34,102 bases of DNA, taken from positions 1 through 34,102 of the forward strand of contig JAJZHK010000032.1 of assembly GCA_021804565.1 (NCBI GenBank), read 5' to 3'. Source of the DNA: Pseudomonadota bacterium. GTDB lineage: Bacteria; Pseudomonadota; Gammaproteobacteria; Pseudomonadales; Moraxellaceae. This document shows positions 6,595 through 17,867 of this stretch, piece after piece (positions within the stretch are counted from its first letter, which is position 1; each line of letters starts with the position of its first letter). The position numbers were made by a program, and so were the translations under genes. Under the pieces are notes generated by a model. It saw only the letters and a list, made by a program, of their open reading frames with translations, did not search any database and had not been told where the DNA came from.

Positions 6595-8411
6595 GGAGCC
6601 GTCCTCCGCCGTGGCTCAAAAACCTGGACAGCTTCGGCCTGTCCGGTGACCAGGCAGTGGCCATGGTCGATGAACTCAAAAGCGTCACCGCAGGCGGCTC
6701 GTGTTCGCGCGCAGACGAGCACCCGCGCCCGGCCCCGGGTCAGGCTCTCGATGCCGCGCGCCAGGTCGCAGGCCTCGCCGAGGGCGGTGTAGTCCTGCTG
6801 GTCGGCAGGGCCGAGCAGACCGACCAGGGCAGCGCCGGTGGCCACACCGATGCCCAGGCTCAGCTGCGGGGCGTGGCTACCGCTGTCCTGGTTGAAGTCA
6901 TCGAGCACACTGGCCATATAGAGTGCCGCCTCCACTGCGTGGCGTGCGTGCTCCTGATCGCTCAGCGGCGCGTTCCAGAATGCGGCGATGGCATTGCCGC
7001 GGGCACGGTCCAGGGTGCCCCCGAACTTGAAAACCACCGCGGTCTGGCGGGCCACATAGCGGTTGAGCAACTCGAAGACGTCGTCCGCCGAGTACTCCTG
7101 CGTCGGGCCTTGCGCCTGAAAAAGCTGCGCCTGGAGGAAGCTGATGTTGCGCCGCCGGTGGCGTATGCAACGGCCACCGTCGTCGCGCGCGATCAAGGTC
7201 TGCGCCTTGCCAGGGTCCAGGAAGCGGTTGAAGACGATGAGATTGTGACGATAGGCAGCGCGCCGCAAGGCCCAGCTCAGCAGCGCCTGTACCGCCAGCA
7301 CCCACCAGGCCGCCAGCAGGCCGGAAAGACCCTGGGTGAGGCGGTTGGCATCGTGCACCAGCCACCAGGCCGCGACGACGAGGGCCAGGTTGAGCACCAG
7401 CAGCTGCAGGGCGATGAAGCGCAGTTGCTGACCGCGCAGGATCGAGAACAGCAGCCAGGCCAGCAGCGCTGTGGCCAGCCAGGGGCGTAGCGGCAGGACT
7501 TGCAGGGCCTGCTGATTCTGCAAGTTGGCGAGGGCGACCGCCAGCACATGCGAGGAGTCGTCCTGCTCGCTGACCGGGGTGCGGCGTGGGTCGGCGATGC
7601 CAGGCGCCGAGGAACCGATGACGACCACCTTGCCGGCCAGATCGTGCAGTGTCGCCGAGGACAGGTGCTGGTCTATGCTGCTGTAGATGTCGCTGAAGCT
7701 GTAGTGCGGCATCCCCGGCTTGTACCAGTGCAGGATGAAGCGGTCACCGGGCGGCAGCGGCCAGCCGAGGTCATGCGCCAAGCGTGCCGGCATGGTGGGA
7801 AGTGTCCAGCCGGCTCTTTGCATGAACAGCAGCTGGCGGCGCTGGATGCCATCGCTGTCGGTGCTGTCATTGCCCAAACCGCCCCGCCAGTCCGCCGGAC
7901 GGGTGACCAGGGGCAGCAGCAGCGGTGCCAGGGCCAGCGGTGCTCCGGCCTGCAGATGCAGACCGGGGGCGATCATCGCCAGGCGACTCAAGGGAGCGCC
8001 ATGGCCGTCGCGCAGCAGCAGGGTCGGCAGGTAGATGTTGTCGTGGCGCGCCACCGTGTTGCGAAACAGGGCATCGCCGTCGGGCTGGAAGGTATCGGCC
8101 TCATTGAAGTACTGGTCGAAGACGATGGCGCGTACGCCCTGGGCCTCCAGACCTTCCACCATCTCGGCTTCGACGCTGCGTGGCCAGGGGAAGGGGCCGG
8201 CGACCGGATTCATGGCATCGAGCGACTTCTGGTCGATGTCGATGAGCACCACCCCCTGGGGCGCGCTCAGCACGCGTGCATCCTGGCGCAGCAGCGCGTC
8301 TTCGATGGCGTTCTCAGGCAGCTTGAACAGATTGATACTGGCATCGGCAAGCAGCAGCAGTGCTGCAAATACCGGGGCCAGCATATGCCATCGCCAGTTG
8401 ATCTTGTTCAT
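6591..8411 (-). CDS. CHASE2-domain membrane protein with degenerate class III nucleotidyl cyclase domain
   Basis: The 606 residues read: a membrane segment (about 9-22), an extracytoplasmic CHASE2 sensor domain (about 45-300, with GVVLIDIDQKSL and GKVVVIGSS), three membrane segments (about 310-382) and a C-terminal domain aligning with class III adenylate/guanylate cyclases (LLNRYV, AIAAFWNAP, LGIGVATG, DYTALGEA). The catalytic residues are gone: the first metal Asp of 'FSD' is Gln427, the second ('GD') is Asn473, the substrate Lys is Arg469, and the Asn and Arg of 'VNLAAR' are Asp549 and Gly553. It is probably a signalling or scaffold pseudo-cyclase. The start overlaps the recN stop (ATGA), and the next gene overlaps its own stop. 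Confidence 0.88.
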   Translation of the reverse strand: MNKINWRWHMLAPVFAALLLLADASINLFKLPENAIEDALLRQDARVLSAPQGVVLIDIDQKSLDAMNPVAGPFPWPRSVEAEMVEGLEAQGVRAIVFDQYFNEADTFQPDGDALFRNTVARHDNIYLPTLLLRDGHGAPLSRLAMIAPGLHLQAGAPLALAPLLLPLVTRPADWRGGLGNDSTDSDGIQRRQLLFMQRAGWTLPTMPARLAHDLGWPLPPGDRFILHWYKPGMPHYSFSDIYSSIDQHLSSATLHDLAGKVVVIGSSAPGIADPRRTPVSEQDDSSHVLAVALANLQNQQALQVLPLRPWLATALLAWLLFSILRGQQLRFIALQLLVLNLALVVAAWWLVHDANRLTQGLSGLLAAWWVLAVQALLSWALRRAAYRHNLIVFNRFLDPGKAQTLIARDDGGRCIRHRRRNISFLQAQLFQAQGPTQEYSADDVFELLNRYVARQTAVVFKFGGTLDRARGNAIAAFWNAPLSDQEHARHAVEAALYMASVLDDFNQDSGSHAPQLSLGIGVATGAALVGLLGPADQQDYTALGEACDLARGIESLTRGRARVLVCARTRAACGDAFEFIDHGHCLVTGQAEAVQVFEPRRRTAP

Positions 8412-10075
8412 GAGAGGGTCAGCACCTGTGCCGTTTGTTCGAGCAGCGCGCGGGCGTGCTGGAGGGTTTCGCGGGTGATCTGAGCACCACCGGACAGGCG
8501 CGCCAACTCCTCGATCCGCTCCTCATGGAGGAGCTGGCGAACCTCGGTGTGCGTGGCCTCGTCGCGGTGCTGTTTCTCCACACGCAGGTGCTGGTGGCCT
8601 TGCGCGGCGACCTGTGGCTGGTGGGTGACGCAGAGGATCTGGGTGCGCTCCCCCAGCTGGCGCAGCAGATGCCCGACCGCCTCGGCGACACGGCCGCTGA
8701 TACCGACATCGACTTCATCGAAAACCAGGGTCGGCACCTGGCTGTGGGCGGCATAGACCACCTGGATGGCCAGGCTGATGCGTGACAGCTCACCCCCGGA
8801 AGCCACTTTGGCCAGCGGACGCAGGGCCTGTCCAGGGTTGGCGCTGAACAGGATCTCGACATCCTCGAGGCCATGGGCACCCGGCGCCGGCAAGGTGCTC
8901 AGCTGAAACTGCAGGCGTGCGTGCGGCATACCCAGCGCCGGCAGATGGGCGGCGATGGCGGCGGTGAACCGTTCGGCGCCGCTCTGTCGTGCCGCCGACA
9001 GCGTCGCGGCTTGCTGTTCGTAGCGCAGTCGCGCCTGGCTGCAGGACGCCTGCAGCTGTTCAAGGTCGAGGCCGGCCTCGATGTCCTCCCATTCTTTTTG
9101 CAGACGCAGCTGCACCTGGTCCAGCTCGTGCGGTTCGCAGGCGTGTCGGCGTGCCTGGCGATGCAGGAGCGCCAGACGCTCATCCAGCCATTGCAGGCGT
9201 TCGGGATCGGCCTCCAGGTGCTGCAGCTGATCGTCCAGGGTACGGCGCAGTTCGTCGAGCTGCACACGGGCGTCCGCGCAAGGCTCGAGCAGCTCGGGCT
9301 CATGGGCGAGCTGCTGCAGGCGGGCACGCAGCTGATGCAGCTGCGGCAGCAGGCCGTGCCCTTCCTCATCGTCGAGCAGTGCCATCGCTGCGCTCAGGTG
9401 CTCGCGCCGGCTGTCGATGTGAGCAAGGCGGTCGTACTCGGCTTCGATCTGCTCGATCTCACCGGCACGTGGCGCCAGCTTGTCGAGCTCATCCAGCTGG
9501 TAGCGTAAAAAAGCGGCGCGCTCATTCAGACGCTGCTGCTCGCTGTGCGCACCTTGCAGCTTGAGCTCGGCCTGCTGCCACAGGCGGTAGCTGGACTCCA
9601 GGGCCTGCGCCAGGTCGAGTTGCTGGGCATAGGTGTCGAGCATCAGGCGTTGCTGGTCCTTGCGCAGCAAAAGATGGTGCTCGTGCTGGCTGTGGATGTC
9701 CATCAGCCAGGGCGCCATCTGGCGCAGATCGGCGAGACTGACCGGCCGCCCGTTGATCAGGGCGCGGCTGCGGCCGTCGGCGTAGAGGATCCGGCGCAGG
9801 ACCAGCTCGCCCTCATGCTCGATGTCCTGCTCCTGCAGCCAGGCGCTGACCTCGGCAAGCTTGCGTATGTCGAAGCAGGCGTGCACTTCGGCGCGGTCGT
9901 GGGGTGCACGGATCTGGCTGCTATCGGCGCGATCGCCCAGGCACAGGCCCAGGCCGGTCAGCAGCAGGGATTTGCCGGCGCCGGTTTCTCCGGTGATCAC
10001 GCTCAGGCCCGGCGCGAACTCGATCTGCAGGTGTTCGGCCAGGGCAAGATGGCTCAGTGTCAGTTCGGTCAGCAT
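8408..10075 (-). CDS. recN: DNA repair protein RecN
   Basis: RecN is an SMC-like ATPase that helps repair double-strand breaks. The 555-residue product has Walker A GETGAGKS (29-36), a long coiled-coil middle rich in Gln, Leu and Glu (about 150-370), and the C-terminal ABC signature KVASGGELSRISLA followed by Walker B TLVFDEVDVGISGRV and the THQPQVAAQ switch. Length equals the family norm. A perfect TATAAT lies 28 bases upstream. A clear LexA box (CTGT-N8-ACAG) was not found, though CTGG overlaps the -10 region. The 3' end overlaps the CHASE2 gene by 4 bases. It is divergent from grpE. Confidence 0.97.
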   Translation of the reverse strand: MLTELTLSHLALAEHLQIEFAPGLSVITGETGAGKSLLLTGLGLCLGDRADSSQIRAPHDRAEVHACFDIRKLAEVSAWLQEQDIEHEGELVLRRILYADGRSRALINGRPVSLADLRQMAPWLMDIHSQHEHHLLLRKDQQRLMLDTYAQQLDLAQALESSYRLWQQAELKLQGAHSEQQRLNERAAFLRYQLDELDKLAPRAGEIEQIEAEYDRLAHIDSRREHLSAAMALLDDEEGHGLLPQLHQLRARLQQLAHEPELLEPCADARVQLDELRRTLDDQLQHLEADPERLQWLDERLALLHRQARRHACEPHELDQVQLRLQKEWEDIEAGLDLEQLQASCSQARLRYEQQAATLSAARQSGAERFTAAIAAHLPALGMPHARLQFQLSTLPAPGAHGLEDVEILFSANPGQALRPLAKVASGGELSRISLAIQVVYAAHSQVPTLVFDEVDVGISGRVAEAVGHLLRQLGERTQILCVTHQPQVAAQGHQHLRVEKQHRDEATHTEVRQLLHEERIEELARLSGGAQITRETLQHARALLEQTAQVLTLS

Positions 10076-10102
10076 GGTGCATAGCCTCGTCTACAGCGGC
10101 GT

Positions 10103-10108
10103 ATTATA
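10103..10108 (-). promoter_or_regulatory. -10 element of recN
   Basis: Perfect TATAAT on the minus strand, 28 bases upstream of the recN ATG. The -35 region is weak, as in activator- or LexA-controlled promoters, but no full LexA palindrome is present. Confidence 0.5.
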
Positions 10109-10148
10109 AACCAGTCGTGATGACCCGCGGATGAAAGCGCAGCGCTCT

Positions 10149-10176
10149 CTTGATATGGCGGCAATGATCCCCATAT
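10149..10176 (+). promoter_or_regulatory. Sigma-32 (heat-shock) promoter of grpE
   Basis: CTTGATA (10149-10155), a 13-base spacer, then CCCCATAT (10169-10176). This matches the RpoH consensus CTTGAAA-N13/14-CCCCATNT with one mismatch and lies about 50 bases before grpE. Confidence 0.85.
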
Positions 10177-10228
10177 ACGCTTGCGTTTGGCGCTTTTTAT
10201 ACGAAGGCGCGTCGCGATGGAGAATATG

Positions 10229-10759
10229 ATGTCCGATCAGGAAAATACCAGCCCTGCCGACGAGGCGGTGGCCGCACAAGAGTCGCCAGCGACCGAGCAG
10301 CCGGTGCTGGATGAGCAGTTGAGCGCTCTTGAGTCGAAGTTGCGCGATCAGGCGCTGCGTGCGCAGGCAGAGATCCAGAATATACAGCGCCGTGCCGAGC
10401 GTGACGTGGCGCAAGCACACAAGTTCGCCCTCGAGAAGTTTGCCGGTGAGCTGCTCGCCGTCGTCGACAATCTCGAACGCGCGATCGAGACCAGCAGCGC
10501 GGAAGACGCCGCCGTCAAAGCCTTGCGCGATGGCGTCGTGCTGACCCACAAGCTGTTTCTCGATGCTCTGCGCAAGTTCCAGGTCGAAGCGCTCGATCCG
10601 GTCGGCGAGCCTTTTGACCCGGAGTGGCACCAGGCCGTCTCGGCGCAGCCGAGCGACAGTGCCGAGCCCAATTCGGTGCTCAAGGTCCTGCAAAAAGGCT
10701 ATCGCCTGAATGGACGGCTGTTGCGACCGGCCATCGTCATCGTCGCCAGTGCATCCTGA
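10229..10759 (+). CDS. grpE: Nucleotide exchange factor GrpE
   Basis: GrpE releases ADP from DnaK during chaperone cycling. The 176-residue protein has an acidic disordered N terminus, a long dimerisation helix ([46 protein letters not shown]) and the C-terminal beta domain with WHQAVSAQ and [20 protein letters not shown]. Three in-frame ATGs compete (10217, 10226, 10229). ATG 10229 has GGAG at 10219-10222 six bases upstream and gives the usual MSDQ-like start; 10217 would add four residues. The gene is preceded by a sigma-32 promoter and followed by a second one before dnaK. Confidence 0.96.
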   Translation: MSDQENTSPADEAVAAQESPATEQPVLDEQLSALESKLRDQALRAQAEIQNIQRRAERDVAQAHKFALEKFAGELLAVVDNLERAIETSSAEDAAVKALRDGVVLTHKLFLDALRKFQVEALDPVGEPFDPEWHQAVSAQPSDSAEPNSVLKVLQKGYRLNGRLLRPAIVIVASAS

Positions 10760-10761
10760 CC

Positions 10762-10789
10762 CTTGAAAAGGGGCGCAGGGACTCCATTT
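10762..10789 (+). promoter_or_regulatory. Sigma-32 promoter of dnaK
   Basis: CTTGAAA (10762-10768), 13 bases, then CTCCATTT (10782-10789): a perfect -35 and a -10 with one mismatch to CCCCATNT. The surrounding CCCTTGAAAAGGGGCG closely resembles the well-known E. coli groE heat-shock promoter. It starts two bases after the grpE stop codon. Confidence 0.88.
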
Positions 10790-10866
10790 AGTAGATGAGC
10801 GGGCAACCGTAACCCATAGCAATCGCCAGGAGCTGCCGTGAAGGTGACCGGGCGTCGGAGAGAGAG

Positions 10867-12774
<1,908 letters not shown>

Positions 12775-12792
12775 GTCCTGACCGTCTCGAAG

Positions 12793-12814
12793 GCGCGGCC
12801 CTACGGGGCCGCGT
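12793..12814 (+). promoter_or_regulatory. Stable UACG-tetraloop hairpin between dnaK and dnaJ
   Basis: CGCGGCCC (12794-12801) and GGGCCGCG (12806-12813) form a perfect 8-bp stem closed by TACG, a UNCG-type tetraloop; a G-T pair extends it. There is no T-run, so it is more likely an RNA-processing, decay-protecting or partial-attenuation element than a full terminator. It would lower dnaJ message relative to dnaK. Confidence 0.6.
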
Positions 12815-12839
12815 GCATACTTACAGGTTAAGGTAGAAC

Positions 12840-13970
12840 ATGGCCAAGCGTGATTATTATGAGGTGCTCGGGCTGGCCCGTGGCGCCACCGACGATGAAG
12901 TCAAGAAGGCCTACCGCAAGGCGGCCATGAAGCATCATCCTGACCGCAATCCCGGTGACAAGCAGGCCGAAGAGAAGTTCAAGGAGGTCAGTGAAGCCTA
13001 CGAGGTTCTCTCCAACGCTGAAAAGCGTGCCGCTTATGATGCGCACGGCCATGCCGGTCTCGATCCCTCCATGGGCGGCTTTGGCGCGGGCGGTTTCAAC
13101 CAGGGTGCCAATTTTAGCGACATCTTCGGTGACGTTTTCGGTGACATCTTCGGTGGTGGTCGCGGCTCACAGCGCAGCAACCGTGGCGCCGATCTGCGTT
13201 ATACCCTGGAGATCAGCCTGGAAGACGCCGTGCATGGCGCCAAGGTGACCATCAAGGTGCCGACCATGGTCCCCTGCGAGTCCTGCTCGGGCAGTGGCGC
13301 CCGTCGTGGCAGCTCGCCGGTGCCTTGCACCACCTGCAATGGGCGTGGTGAAGTGCGCATGCAGCAGGGCTTCTTCTCGGTGCAGCAGACCTGCCCGAGT
13401 TGTCGTGGCCGCGGCCGCATGATCAAGGACCCTTGCCCGGATTGCCGTGGTCAAGGCCGTGTCGAGAACATTCGTTCCCTGGAAGTGAAGATTCCCGCCG
13501 GTGTCGACAGCGGTGACCGCATCCGTCTGGCCGGCGAAGGCGAGGAGGCCGCTCAAGGCGGTACCCCTGGTGATCTTTACGTGCAGATCGCGGTCAAGGA
13601 ACACAAGCTGTTCAAGCGCGAAGGCGCCGACCTGTTCTGTGAAGTGCCGGTCGGTTTCGTCGACGCTGCTTTAGGTGGTGAGCTGGAGATCCCCACCCTC
13701 GACGGTCGGGTCAAGCTGAAGATCCCGGAAGGCACCCAGAGCGGCCGCCTGTTCCGTTTGCGTGGCAAGGGTGTCGCTCCGGTGCGTGGCGGCGGTCCCG
13801 GCGATATGCTGGTTCGCGTCAGCGTCGAGACCCCGGTCAAGCTCAACAAGCATCAGAAAGAGCTCTTGCGTGAGTTTCAAAGCTCGCTGGAAGCGGAGAG
13901 CCCCGGCCACAGCCCGCAAAAAGAGAGCTTCTTTTCAGCGGTGCGCTCCTTCTTTGAGGGGCGCAGCTGA
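12840..13970 (+). CDS. dnaJ: Chaperone protein DnaJ (Hsp40)
   Basis: DnaJ delivers clients to DnaK and stimulates its ATPase. The 376-residue protein has the J domain with HPD at 33-35, a Gly/Phe-rich linker ([19 protein letters not shown]), four CxxCxGxG zinc repeats ([32 protein letters not shown]) and the C-terminal client-binding domain. The last 36 bases overlap lnt on the opposite strand. dapB/carA, which follow dnaJ in many relatives, are absent here. Confidence 0.98.
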   Translation: MAKRDYYEVLGLARGATDDEVKKAYRKAAMKHHPDRNPGDKQAEEKFKEVSEAYEVLSNAEKRAAYDAHGHAGLDPSMGGFGAGGFNQGANFSDIFGDVFGDIFGGGRGSQRSNRGADLRYTLEISLEDAVHGAKVTIKVPTMVPCESCSGSGARRGSSPVPCTTCNGRGEVRMQQGFFSVQQTCPSCRGRGRMIKDPCPDCRGQGRVENIRSLEVKIPAGVDSGDRIRLAGEGEEAAQGGTPGDLYVQIAVKEHKLFKREGADLFCEVPVGFVDAALGGELEIPTLDGRVKLKIPEGTQSGRLFRLRGKGVAPVRGGGPGDMLVRVSVETPVKLNKHQKELLREFQSSLEAESPGHSPQKESFFSAVRSFFEGRS

Positions 13971-15422
13971 GCGACGACGGCCGAGCAGACAGGCCAGCAG
14001 CGCCAGCAGCAGGGTCGGCTTCACCCCCCACACCAGCCAGGGGGTGAGGCCTTGCATGGCGTGGATCTGACCGCGTAGCACGTAGGCCTGGAAAGACGGG
14101 GCGCGGGCGATCACCCGACCTTTGGGATCGACGATGGCGGTGACGCCATTGTTGGTGCCGCTGAGAAAATAACGACCGCTTTCCAGCGCCCGCATGCGCA
14201 CCATGGCAAAATGCTGCTGCGGGCCGTGCGAATTGCCAAACCAGGCGTCATTGCTGACGGTGACGAGCAGGTCGGCGCTGGCCGCCTGTGCCTGCAGCAG
14301 CTGTGGGTAGGCGATCTCGTAGCAGATCGACGGCTGCACCCGCCACAGTCCGGCGCGCAAGGGTGGCTGGTGGGCCGGTCCGGGGGTGAATCCGGACATC
14401 GGCAGATCAAAAAAAGGCATCAGGCCACGCAACAGCGCGGCAAAAGGCACGTACTCCCCGAAAGGCACCAGGCGTTGCTTGGCGTAGATGCCGGCGCCCT
14501 TGCCGAGGGCGATCACCGTATTGAAATAGATGTAGTCCTGACCATAAGGCTCGGCGTAGGGGATGCCGGTGATCAGCGTGCTGCCCCGGGTCTGCGCGCG
14601 CTCCTGCAGGCTTTGCAGATCGTTCGCGGCCTCGTCATAAAATTTGGTGATGGCGGCCTCCGGCCAGAGCACGATATCACGCCCCCATTCGCTGCGGCTC
14701 AGCCGGCGGTAGGTGGCGATGATGGCGTCTTCATTGGCGACGTCCCACTTGCTGTCCTGGTCGATATTGCCTTGCACCAGACTGACGCTGAGCGCCGGCC
14801 CCTGCGGATGGGTGAAGTCGTGCACGTAGAGCAGATGCCCACCCAGCCCGATGAGCAGCAGGGCGAGCCCCTGGCGTGGCCGTGGGTGGGCGAGGAGCAG
14901 GGCGCACAGACAGGCGAGGCCGCTGACGAGAAAAACCCCGCCGCAGGCGGCATAGCCGGCCAGCGGGGTGTCGATCATGGCGTCGCCGAGAAACAGCCAG
15001 GGGAAGCCGGTAAAAAGCCAGGAGCGCAGCCACTCGAAGAGCACCCAGCTGCCGACAAAGCCGGCCACACCCTCGCCCTGCGCGCAGTAACGACGGTAGA
15101 AGCTCGCTTGCAGGCCGCTGAGCAGGCCCATGACCAGGGCCACGAAGAGCACCATCAGGGCGGCCAGCCCGCCTGAGGTGTTGCCGTGCTCGTGGATGCT
15201 GACCCACAGCCAGGACACGCCGCTGCCCCACAGGCCGATGCCATAGGCCCAGCCGATGAAGAAGGCCGGGCGGGGTGAGCGTCCGGCCAGCAGCCGCCAC
15301 AGACTGAAGACGCTGGCCAGGCTGAGCGGCCATAGCCCCCACGGCGCCAGCCCCAGGCAAAAAACCAGCCCGGCGAACAGACTCAGCAGCAGCTGGCGAT
15401 AGGCAGGGAGAAGCTTGCTCAC
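13935..15422 (-). CDS. lnt: Apolipoprotein N-acyltransferase
   Basis: Lnt adds the third acyl chain to lipoproteins in the inner membrane. The 495-residue protein has five to six N-terminal membrane segments, a periplasmic carbon-nitrogen hydrolase domain and a final membrane helix. The catalytic triad is visible: Glu255 ([11 protein letters not shown]), Lys315 ([15 protein letters not shown]) and Cys367 (QPSICYEI), matching Glu267/Lys335/Cys387 of E. coli. Its start overlaps the corC stop by 4 bases, the conserved ybeX-lnt order. It runs convergently into dnaJ with a 36-base coding overlap. Confidence 0.97.
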   Translation of the reverse strand: MSKLLPAYRQLLLSLFAGLVFCLGLAPWGLWPLSLASVFSLWRLLAGRSPRPAFFIGWAYGIGLWGSGVSWLWVSIHEHGNTSGGLAALMVLFVALVMGLLSGLQASFYRRYCAQGEGVAGFVGSWVLFEWLRSWLFTGFPWLFLGDAMIDTPLAGYAACGGVFLVSGLACLCALLLAHPRPRQGLALLLIGLGGHLLYVHDFTHPQGPALSVSLVQGNIDQDSKWDVANEDAIIATYRRLSRSEWGRDIVLWPEAAITKFYDEAANDLQSLQERAQTRGSTLITGIPYAEPYGQDYIYFNTVIALGKGAGIYAKQRLVPFGEYVPFAALLRGLMPFFDLPMSGFTPGPAHQPPLRAGLWRVQPSICYEIAYPQLLQAQAASADLLVTVSNDAWFGNSHGPQQHFAMVRMRALESGRYFLSGTNNGVTAIVDPKGRVIARAPSFQAYVLRGQIHAMQGLTPWLVWGVKPTLLLALLACLLGRRRSAAPLKEGAHR

Positions 15423-16258
15423 GATACGGCGACGACCCTGAGCGAGCGCAAGGCCCGCGTGTCGGCTTCAAGGACGGTGAAACGCCAGCCGTCGAGCGCT
15501 ATGCTTTCCTGAGCCACGGGCAGCCGCTCGAAGGCGTGCACGATGATGCCGCCTATGGTGTCGAAGTCGTGGTTGCTGAAACTGCAGGCAAAGTGCTCGT
15601 TGAAGTCCTCGACCGGAGTGATCGCCTGGACGATAAATTCACCTGGGGCGACTTCGCGGATCAGGCTGTCCTCGAGGTCTTCATCGAGGTCGTGCTCGTC
15701 TTCGATGTCGCCGATGATCTGTTCGAGCGCATCCTCCAGGGTGACCAGGCCGACGACCCCGCCGTACTCGTTGACGACGATCGCCATATGGCTCTGCTTC
15801 ATGCGAAATTCATGAATCAGGCGGTCCAGGTGCATGCTTTCCGGCACGAACAGGGCCGGACGCAGGTAGTCCTTGAGACGAAAGCCTTCTTCATGGCTGG
15901 GCAGCAGGCGGCGCAACAGGTCTTTCGCGAAGAGGATGCCGAGCACCTCGTCGGAGTCGTCGTCGGCGAGCACCGGAAAACGTGAGTGGGCGCTGTCGAG
16001 CAGCAGGGGCAGGAAGTCGTCGATGAGCTGGTCGTCGCGCAGACAGATCATCTGCGCCCGTGGCACCATGATTTCCCGCACCATGCGTTCGGAGACCGTC
16101 AGGGTCGACTCGATGATGGCGCGCGCATCTTCATCGAGGATGCCGCGCTCGGAGGCGCTTTCGATCAGGTCGAGCAGTTCATCGCGATTTTGCGGTTCGC
16201 CGGTGAGTACGGCTGTGATGCGGTTCCACCAGGACAGATGTTGTCGTTCGCCACTCAT
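15419..16258 (-). CDS. corC: CorC/YbeX-type CBS-domain protein
   Basis: A 279-residue cytoplasmic CBS-pair protein of the CorC/HlyC group, linked to magnesium/cobalt efflux and the ybeZYX-lnt operon. The N-terminal part ([35 protein letters not shown]) leads into two CBS domains (about 65-185, with [25 protein letters not shown] and [29 protein letters not shown]), followed by the small CorC_HlyC transporter-associated domain (about 200-279). It lacks the DUF21 membrane domain, as E. coli CorC does. ybeY ends 5 bases upstream. Confidence 0.95.
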   Translation of the reverse strand: MSGERQHLSWWNRITAVLTGEPQNRDELLDLIESASERGILDEDARAIIESTLTVSERMVREIMVPRAQMICLRDDQLIDDFLPLLLDSAHSRFPVLADDDSDEVLGILFAKDLLRRLLPSHEEGFRLKDYLRPALFVPESMHLDRLIHEFRMKQSHMAIVVNEYGGVVGLVTLEDALEQIIGDIEDEHDLDEDLEDSLIREVAPGEFIVQAITPVEDFNEHFACSFSNHDFDTIGGIIVHAFERLPVAQESIALDGWRFTVLEADTRALRSLRVVAVS

Positions 16259-16263
16259 GAGGT

Positions 16264-16737
16264 CTACCCATGCTCCCGTTGCGCATAAGGATCTGCGATA
16301 TTCAGGCGCGCCAACAGTTCGATTTCGCGCTCTTCCATGATACTGGCTTCAGCATCCTCTTCATGATCAAAGCCCAGCAGATGCAGGCAGCCGTGGATGA
16401 GCAGGTGTGCCGCATGGGCGTGCAGAGACTTGCCCTGCTCCTGCGCCTCCTGGCGTAAAACCGGCGTGCAGACGACGATGTCGCCGAGCAGGCGGTACTC
16501 CAGCTGATCCTGTATGGACGGCGGCAGATCGGCAGGAAACGACAGCACATTGGTCGGATAGTCACGCTGACGATAGTCCCGGTTCAAGGCCTGCATCTCC
16601 TGCCGGTCGACCAGCCTGACACTCAGTTCGCAGGCCACCGTCTGCTCGGACAGCGCCAGTTCCAGCCAAGCTTGCAGGGTTTCATCCGGCAGTTCGGCGA
16701 GGGCATCGACTCTCTGTATATCAATCAGATGTTGCAT
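16264..16737 (-). CDS. ybeY: Endoribonuclease / rRNA maturation factor YbeY
   Basis: YbeY is a metal-dependent endoribonuclease needed for 16S rRNA 3' end maturation and ribosome quality control. The hallmark H3xH5xH zinc site is present as [11 protein letters not shown] (His115, His119, His125), with the preceding [10 protein letters not shown] segment typical of the family. The ATG at 16737 gives a 157-residue protein of normal length and overlaps the end of ybeZ by 17 bases. A more upstream in-frame ATG (16779) would lie deeper in ybeZ and is less likely. Confidence 0.95.
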   Translation of the reverse strand: MQHLIDIQRVDALAELPDETLQAWLELALSEQTVACELSVRLVDRQEMQALNRDYRQRDYPTNVLSFPADLPPSIQDQLEYRLLGDIVVCTPVLRQEAQEQGKSLHAHAAHLLIHGCLHLLGFDHEEDAEASIMEEREIELLARLNIADPYAQREHG

Positions 16738-17719
16738 GATGACGTCGATTCGATGACAGCGGCTTGCTATGTCGTGCATCCCAGCGATCGTAGGCTTCAA
16801 CGATGTGCTGAACCAGGGGATGACGCACCACGTCACGCGAGGTGAACTGGGTGATGGGGATGCTGTCGACACCCTTGAGCACCTCCATGGCGTGACGCAG
16901 CCCGGACACCTGGCCACCGGGCAGATCGACCTGGGTGATGTCCCCGGTGATCACCGCCTTGGAGCCGAAGCCGAGGCGGGTGAGAAACATCTTCATCTGC
17001 TCCGGGGTGGTGTTCTGGCCTTCATCGAGGATGACAAAGGCATGGTTGAGCGTGCGTCCACGCATATAGGCCAAGGGGGCCACTTCGATGATGTTCTTTT
17101 CCAGCAGCTTGCCGACCCGGTCGAAGCCGAGCATCTCGTAGAGCGCGTCGTAGAGCGGGCGCAGGTAGGGGTTGATCTTTTCGCTGAGATCCCCTGGCAA
17201 AAAGCCGAGCTTTTCACCGGCTTCGACGGCCGGGCGTACCAGCAGGATGCGCCCGATCTCGTCACGCTCGAGCAGGTGAACGGCGCAGGCCACGGCCAGA
17301 TAGGTCTTGCCGGTACCTGCCGGGCCGATACCGAAGCTGATGTCGGCGGCGAGGATGCTGCGTACATAGTTGCTCTGCTGCAGGCCACGCGGACTGATGG
17401 CGCCCTTGCGCGTGTGCAGCAGGATCGGTGTCTGCACCTCGTGATCGCCGGCGGCTTCGCCACGTATCCACAGGTGCAAGGTGTCGGCGTCGATGTCGCC
17501 CTGCAGGCTGGCGTCGATCAGGCGCTCGATGATACGCCGTGCAGCATCGGCCTGGGCGCCTTGCAGCAGCCAGTTCTGCTCCTGGTTGCGGATACGCACA
17601 TCGAGTTCTTTTTCCAGGAGTTGCAGGTGCTGATGCAGAGGGCCACAGACACGCGCCATGCGCTGCGCGTCCAGGGCAGGACCTTGCAGGGTGATCTCAT
17701 CGTCGGGGCCGAGCTCCAA
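16721..17719 (-). CDS. ybeZ: PhoH-like ATPase YbeZ
   Basis: YbeZ is a PhoH-family P-loop ATPase that works with YbeY in RNA metabolism. The 332-residue protein has an N-terminal KH-like region ([30 protein letters not shown]), Walker A GPAGTGKT (132-139), [17 protein letters not shown], Walker B VILDEGQN (229-236) and [16 protein letters not shown]. No in-frame ATG or GTG precedes the conserved part; the only upstream start codon after an in-frame stop is TTG 17719, which I take with reserve. In many relatives miaB lies directly upstream; here a plus-strand hydrolase gene intervenes, so this operon needs its own promoter within 17720-17867. Confidence 0.95.
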   Translation of the reverse strand: MELGPDDEITLQGPALDAQRMARVCGPLHQHLQLLEKELDVRIRNQEQNWLLQGAQADAARRIIERLIDASLQGDIDADTLHLWIRGEAAGDHEVQTPILLHTRKGAISPRGLQQSNYVRSILAADISFGIGPAGTGKTYLAVACAVHLLERDEIGRILLVRPAVEAGEKLGFLPGDLSEKINPYLRPLYDALYEMLGFDRVGKLLEKNIIEVAPLAYMRGRTLNHAFVILDEGQNTTPEQMKMFLTRLGFGSKAVITGDITQVDLPGGQVSGLRHAMEVLKGVDSIPITQFTSRDVVRHPLVQHIVEAYDRWDARHSKPLSSNRRHHATSD

Positions 17720-17867
17720 GGGGGCTGCATCCTCATGCGGGCTAAGATTAAGGGGTCATATTACTGCATTTTTAGGTCGCCGTGCAGAGCGGCTCTGATT
17801 GTGAAAGCTGGGCAGGATGTGCTATTTCTTACAGAGGAATACAAAATATGTCTGAGGAGTTATATCT

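Noticed and set aside
7500..8483. Plus-strand frame of over 300 codons opposite the CHASE2 and recN genes
   Set aside because: Shadow frame; crosses a true gene junction, lacks a ribosome site and has no family similarity.
10085..10115. LexA (SOS) box upstream of recN
   Set aside because: CTGG near the TATAAT could be a half-site, but the matching CAG half at the right spacing is missing, so no operator is claimed.
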